Of a stretch of DNA of 8,606 nucleotides, positions 6,312-8,606 are shown piece by piece. Under the pieces are notes generated by a model. That model saw only the letters and a list, made by a program, of their open reading frames with translations, ran no database searches and had not been told where the DNA came from. The stretch covers positions 1 to 8,606 of the forward strand of contig JAEWHY010000507.1 in the NCBI GenBank assembly GCA_023387555.1, read 5' to 3'. Made by a program: the position numbers and the translations under genes. The stretch is from Pseudomonadota bacterium. Its GTDB lineage: Bacteria > Pseudomonadota > Alphaproteobacteria > Rhizobiales > Xanthobacteraceae. Within the stretch, counting starts at the first letter, position 1, and each line of letters starts with the position of its first letter.

Positions 6312-6971
6312 CGACGCAAAGGCGCGTTCCGAATCCATGCCGGCCGCGATCAGCGCCGGCAGCTGGTTGGTTTCCCGCAGGATGCCCATGATCACCCGGC
6401 GCAGGGCGACTTTCCCGTCGGGGAGCAGCGCCTCCGCCGCGATCGGCGGCAGATTGCGGGTTGATGGGTCGCTGACCGCGCGAATCGCCATAAAGGGCAG
6501 GTTGTGCCGGCGCGCATAGTCGGCGGCGATGTGCGATTCCATATCCACCGCGAGCGCACCGGTCTGCCGGTGCATCATGGTCTTTTCCGAGGACTTGGCG
6601 ATCACGAGGTCGTGGCCCGCCGTCTTGCCGCTGTGGACCGGGAGTGCGCTGCCGAGCGCCGATGTCACGGAATTCAGCCAGCCCTGATGCGCGTGATGAT
6701 GATCGGCGGCGGATTGCACACTCGACGAGATCACGAGGTCGCCCGAGCGCAGATGCGGCGCAAGGCCCCCCGCGAGCCCGAAACTCAGGACCCCGCAGAT
6801 CACCGGCGACCCGGCGCCATGCAGCGTGGCCGGAACCAGCGCGGACAGCCGCTCCTGCAACAGTGCCGGGCTACCGCCGCTGCACAATGTGACCACGCCC
6901 TGGCCGCGCGCGATCTGAGCCTCGCGCAGCAGTCCGGTTACGATCAGGAGGGTTGGCTGAGCGGAGATCAT
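6252..6971 (-). CDS. hpnG: HpnG, adenosylhopane nucleoside phosphorylase
   Basis: HpnG belongs to the purine nucleoside phosphorylase/MTA-SAH nucleosidase superfamily and releases adenine from adenosylhopane, giving a phosphoribosyl-hopane that is processed to ribosylhopane and bacteriohopanetetrol. The 239-residue product opens with a short hydrophobic strand (TLLIVTGL, 7-14). It has the superfamily glycine-rich loop FGLAGGLAPHLRSGDLVI (64-81), the substrate-binding VDMESHIAADYA (142-153, Met144-Glu145) and AIRAVSDPS (162-170), where Asp168 is the expected purine-contacting acid. The C-terminal tail is basic. A longer open frame reaches 7073 but would lie inside shc. The ATG at 6971, with AGGA three bases upstream and 10 nt after the shc stop, is the natural start. 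The spacing shows shc-hpnG to be one transcription unit. The 3' end overlaps hpnH in convergent orientation. Confidence 0.93.
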   Translation of the reverse strand: MISAQPTLLIVTGLLREAQIARGQGVVTLCSGGSPALLQERLSALVPATLHGAGSPVICGVLSFGLAGGLAPHLRSGDLVISSSVQSAADHHHAHQGWLNSVTSALGSALPVHSGKTAGHDLVIAKSSEKTMMHRQTGALAVDMESHIAADYARRHNLPFMAIRAVSDPSTRNLPPIAAEALLPDGKVALRRVIMGILRETNQLPALIAAGMDSERAFASLRRCRRLLGPLFGLGRAHL

Positions 6972-6974
6972 CAG

Positions 6975-6978
6975 TCCT
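6975..6978 (-). promoter_or_regulatory. Ribosome binding site of hpnG
   Basis: Read on the minus strand, AGGA lies in the 10-nt gap between the shc TAA and the hpnG ATG, with three bases (CTG) before the start codon. The spacing is short, but this is the only site, and it supports the start at 6971. Confidence 0.5.
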
Positions 6979-6981
6979 GAA

Positions 6982-8606
6982 TTACATGCCGAAAGCGACC
7001 CGGCGGTCGTTGGCAGCCGTGAGGTTACGGTAACGGGCAAGCGCCCAGAGCGGGAAGAACCTCCGGTATCCATGATACCGCAGATAGAACACCCGCGGGA
7101 AGCCTGTTGCGGTAAAGCGTTCCTCGTCCCACAGACCTTCGTCGTTCTGGTTCTCGATCAGATAGCGGATGCCGCGCTGCACCTGTGGATGGTCGGTCTT
7201 GCCGGCGGCCATCAGGGCGAGCAGGGCCCAGGCGGTCTGCGAGGCCGTGCTGGGGGCCGGCTCGTAGCCGGTGTAATCGAGCTTGTAGCTGGCGCCGTCC
7301 TCGCCCCAGCCGCCATCCGCATTCTGAATGCGCAGCAGCCAGTCGGCGGCACGCCGGACCATGTCGTCGTTGCCGTCGAGGCCCGCTGCATTGAGGGCGC
7401 AGAGGGTCGACCAGGTTCCGTAGATGTAGTTCAGGCCCCAGCGGCCGTACCAGGAGCCGTCCGGCAGCTGCGTCGTCCGCAGATACTCGATGCCGCGCGC
7501 GATGGCTCGCTTGCCCTCCTCGTCCTGAGGCAGCTGCGCCAGCATCGAGATGCAACGCGCGGTGACGTCCTCGGTCGGCGGGTCGAGCAGGGCGCCGTGG
7601 TCCGAGAACGGGATATTGTTCAGGAAGTTGTAGGTGTTGTCGGCATCGAACGCGGCCCAGCCGCCGTTCTTGCTCTGCAGTCCAAGGACCCATTCGCGGG
7701 CCCGCGCCATCGCCGGATCGTAGGCGGTCGTGCTGGCATTGGCCTCGAAGCGGTGCAGTGCCATAGCCACCACAGCGGTGTCGTCGAGATCGGGATAATG
7801 CGCGTTGTTGTACTGGAACGCCCAGCCGCCCGGCCGGACGTCCGGCCGCTGCTCCGCCCAGTCGCCTTTGACATCCAGCACCTGCCGCGGGATCAGCCAG
7901 TCGAGCCCCGCCTTCGCGGCCGCCTTGGTCTTCTCGCTGCCCGCCTCGAGCATCGCATGCGCGGTCAGCGCGGTGTCCCACACCGGCGAGACGCAGGGCT
8001 GGCAATAGGCTTCCTCGTCCTTGACGACCAGCAGCTTGTCGATCGACAGGCGCGCAATCGCGCGGTCCGGATGATCTTCCGGATAGCCGAGTACGTCGTA
8101 CATCATCACGCTGTTGGCCATGGCCGGATAGATTGCGCCGAGGCCGTCTTCGCCGTTCAGACGCTCCTTCACGAATGCCACGGCAGCGTCGATTGCCTTC
8201 TTGCGAGTCCGCTTCGGGAACAACGGTTCGGTCGTGCGCAGCACCACATCGACGCCGCGGAAGAACAGGAACCACGACCACTTCTGATGGCCGGCCTTTT
8301 TCACGCCGCCGACGGACTTCGGGTCTTCGAGGAACAATTCGTCGATGGTGACGCCCTTCGGATTACGCGCCAGCGGCTTGAGCGCGCCGAGGACGAGCAG
8401 CGGGGCGATCACGGTGCGCGCCCAGTACGACACCTTCGTCATGTGGAACGGAAACCAGCGCGGCAGCAGCATGATTTCGACCGGCATGACCGGCACGGCG
8501 CGCCAGGTGACGACGCCATAGAGCGCGAGCAGGGCGCGGGTGAACACGTTGCTGCGCGATGCGCCGCCGCGCGCAAGGATCGCCTCGCGCGCCCGGCGCA
8601 TGTGAT
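6982..8606 (-). CDS. shc: Squalene-hopene cyclase (5' end beyond window)
   Basis: Shc (HpnF) cyclises squalene to hopene and hopanol at the inner membrane, the committed hopanoid step. The frame is open from the right edge to TAA at 6982-6984, giving 540 visible codons. The family has about 650 residues, so roughly the first 110 lie outside. The ATG at 8601 is internal: the codon before it is His and the frame stays open. The catalytic acid motif DLDDTA has its DLDD at 7780-7791. Counting from the 8601 codon, QW repeats are seen at 233-248 (ending QVLDVKGDW), 302-315 (QSKNGGW), 371-384 (QLPDGSW), 419-432 (QNADGGW) and 478-491 (QNDEGLW). FYLRYHGYRRFFPLWALARY (505-524) closes the protein as in other proteobacterial cyclases. 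Neither the active-site motif nor the repeats show damage. hpnG follows after 10 nt. Confidence 0.97.
   Translation of the reverse strand, partial: HMRRAREAILARGGASRSNVFTRALLALYGVVTWRAVPVMPVEIMLLPRWFPFHMTKVSYWARTVIAPLLVLGALKPLARNPKGVTIDELFLEDPKSVGGVKKAGHQKWSWFLFFRGVDVVLRTTEPLFPKRTRKKAIDAAVAFVKERLNGEDGLGAIYPAMANSVMMYDVLGYPEDHPDRAIARLSIDKLLVVKDEEAYCQPCVSPVWDTALTAHAMLEAGSEKTKAAAKAGLDWLIPRQVLDVKGDWAEQRPDVRPGGWAFQYNNAHYPDLDDTAVVAMALHRFEANASTTAYDPAMARAREWVLGLQSKNGGWAAFDADNTYNFLNNIPFSDHGALLDPPTEDVTARCISMLAQLPQDEEGKRAIARGIEYLRTTQLPDGSWYGRWGLNYIYGTWSTLCALNAAGLDGNDDMVRRAADWLLRIQNADGGWGEDGASYKLDYTGYEPAPSTASQTAWALLALMAAGKTDHPQVQRGIRYLIENQNDEGLWDEERFTATGFPRVFYLRYHGYRRFFPLWALARYRNLTAANDRRVAFGM

Noticed and set aside
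6972..7073. Earlier start for hpnG inside shc
   Set aside because: The extra 34 residues are the shc 3' end read in another frame. The ATG at 6971 has AGGA in front and follows the shc stop by 10 nt.
7025..8281. 418-codon minus frame overlapping shc
   Set aside because: It is an out-of-frame reading of shc, rich in Arg, Gly and Ala. The shc frame carries the DLDD motif and the QW repeats.

Overview
The window carries six protein genes that together form a hopanoid (bacterial triterpenoid) locus: hpnN, dxs, ispH, hpnH, hpnG and shc (hpnF). High GC, GC-rich third codon positions and the character of all six proteins suggest an alphaproteobacterium of the Bradyrhizobium / Rhodopseudomonas / Nitrobacter / Afipia group (Nitrobacteraceae). 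This placement rests on recognising the proteins and their order, not on a database search.

Layout. Positions 1-2036 (minus strand) hold the N-terminal 678 codons of HpnN, a hopanoid-transporting RND/MMPL protein that runs off the left edge. A 224-bp, comparatively AT-rich divergent intergenic region (2037-2260) follows and should hold the promoters for hpnN and for the plus-strand operon. That operon is dxs (2261-4177), ispH (4170-5138, overlapping dxs by 8 nt and read from a TTG) and hpnH (5163-6311). On the other strand, shc (6982 to beyond 8606, 5' end cut off by the window) and hpnG (6252-6971) are 10 nt apart and run toward hpnH. The hpnG and hpnH 3' ends overlap by 60 nt, so no intergenic space separates the converging units.

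How the genes work together. Dxs and IspH are the first and last enzymes of the MEP pathway and supply C5 isoprenoid units. Shc cyclises squalene to hopene. HpnH, a radical SAM enzyme, joins the adenosyl group to hopene to give adenosylhopane. HpnG, a nucleoside phosphorylase, removes adenine to give the phosphoribosyl intermediate leading to bacteriohopanetetrol-type lipids. HpnN moves hopanoids toward the outer membrane. Precursor supply, ring formation, side-chain building and export are therefore linked in one place.

No mobile element, CRISPR array, tRNA, rRNA or clearly foreign segment was seen. I do not find a new system here: this is a known type of pathway cluster. The points most worth a second look are an 8-codon leader ORF whose stop overlaps the dxs start (TAATG), TTTGC repeats in the dxs leader, the hpnH/hpnG antisense overlap, and the extra cysteines in the C-terminal part of HpnH.
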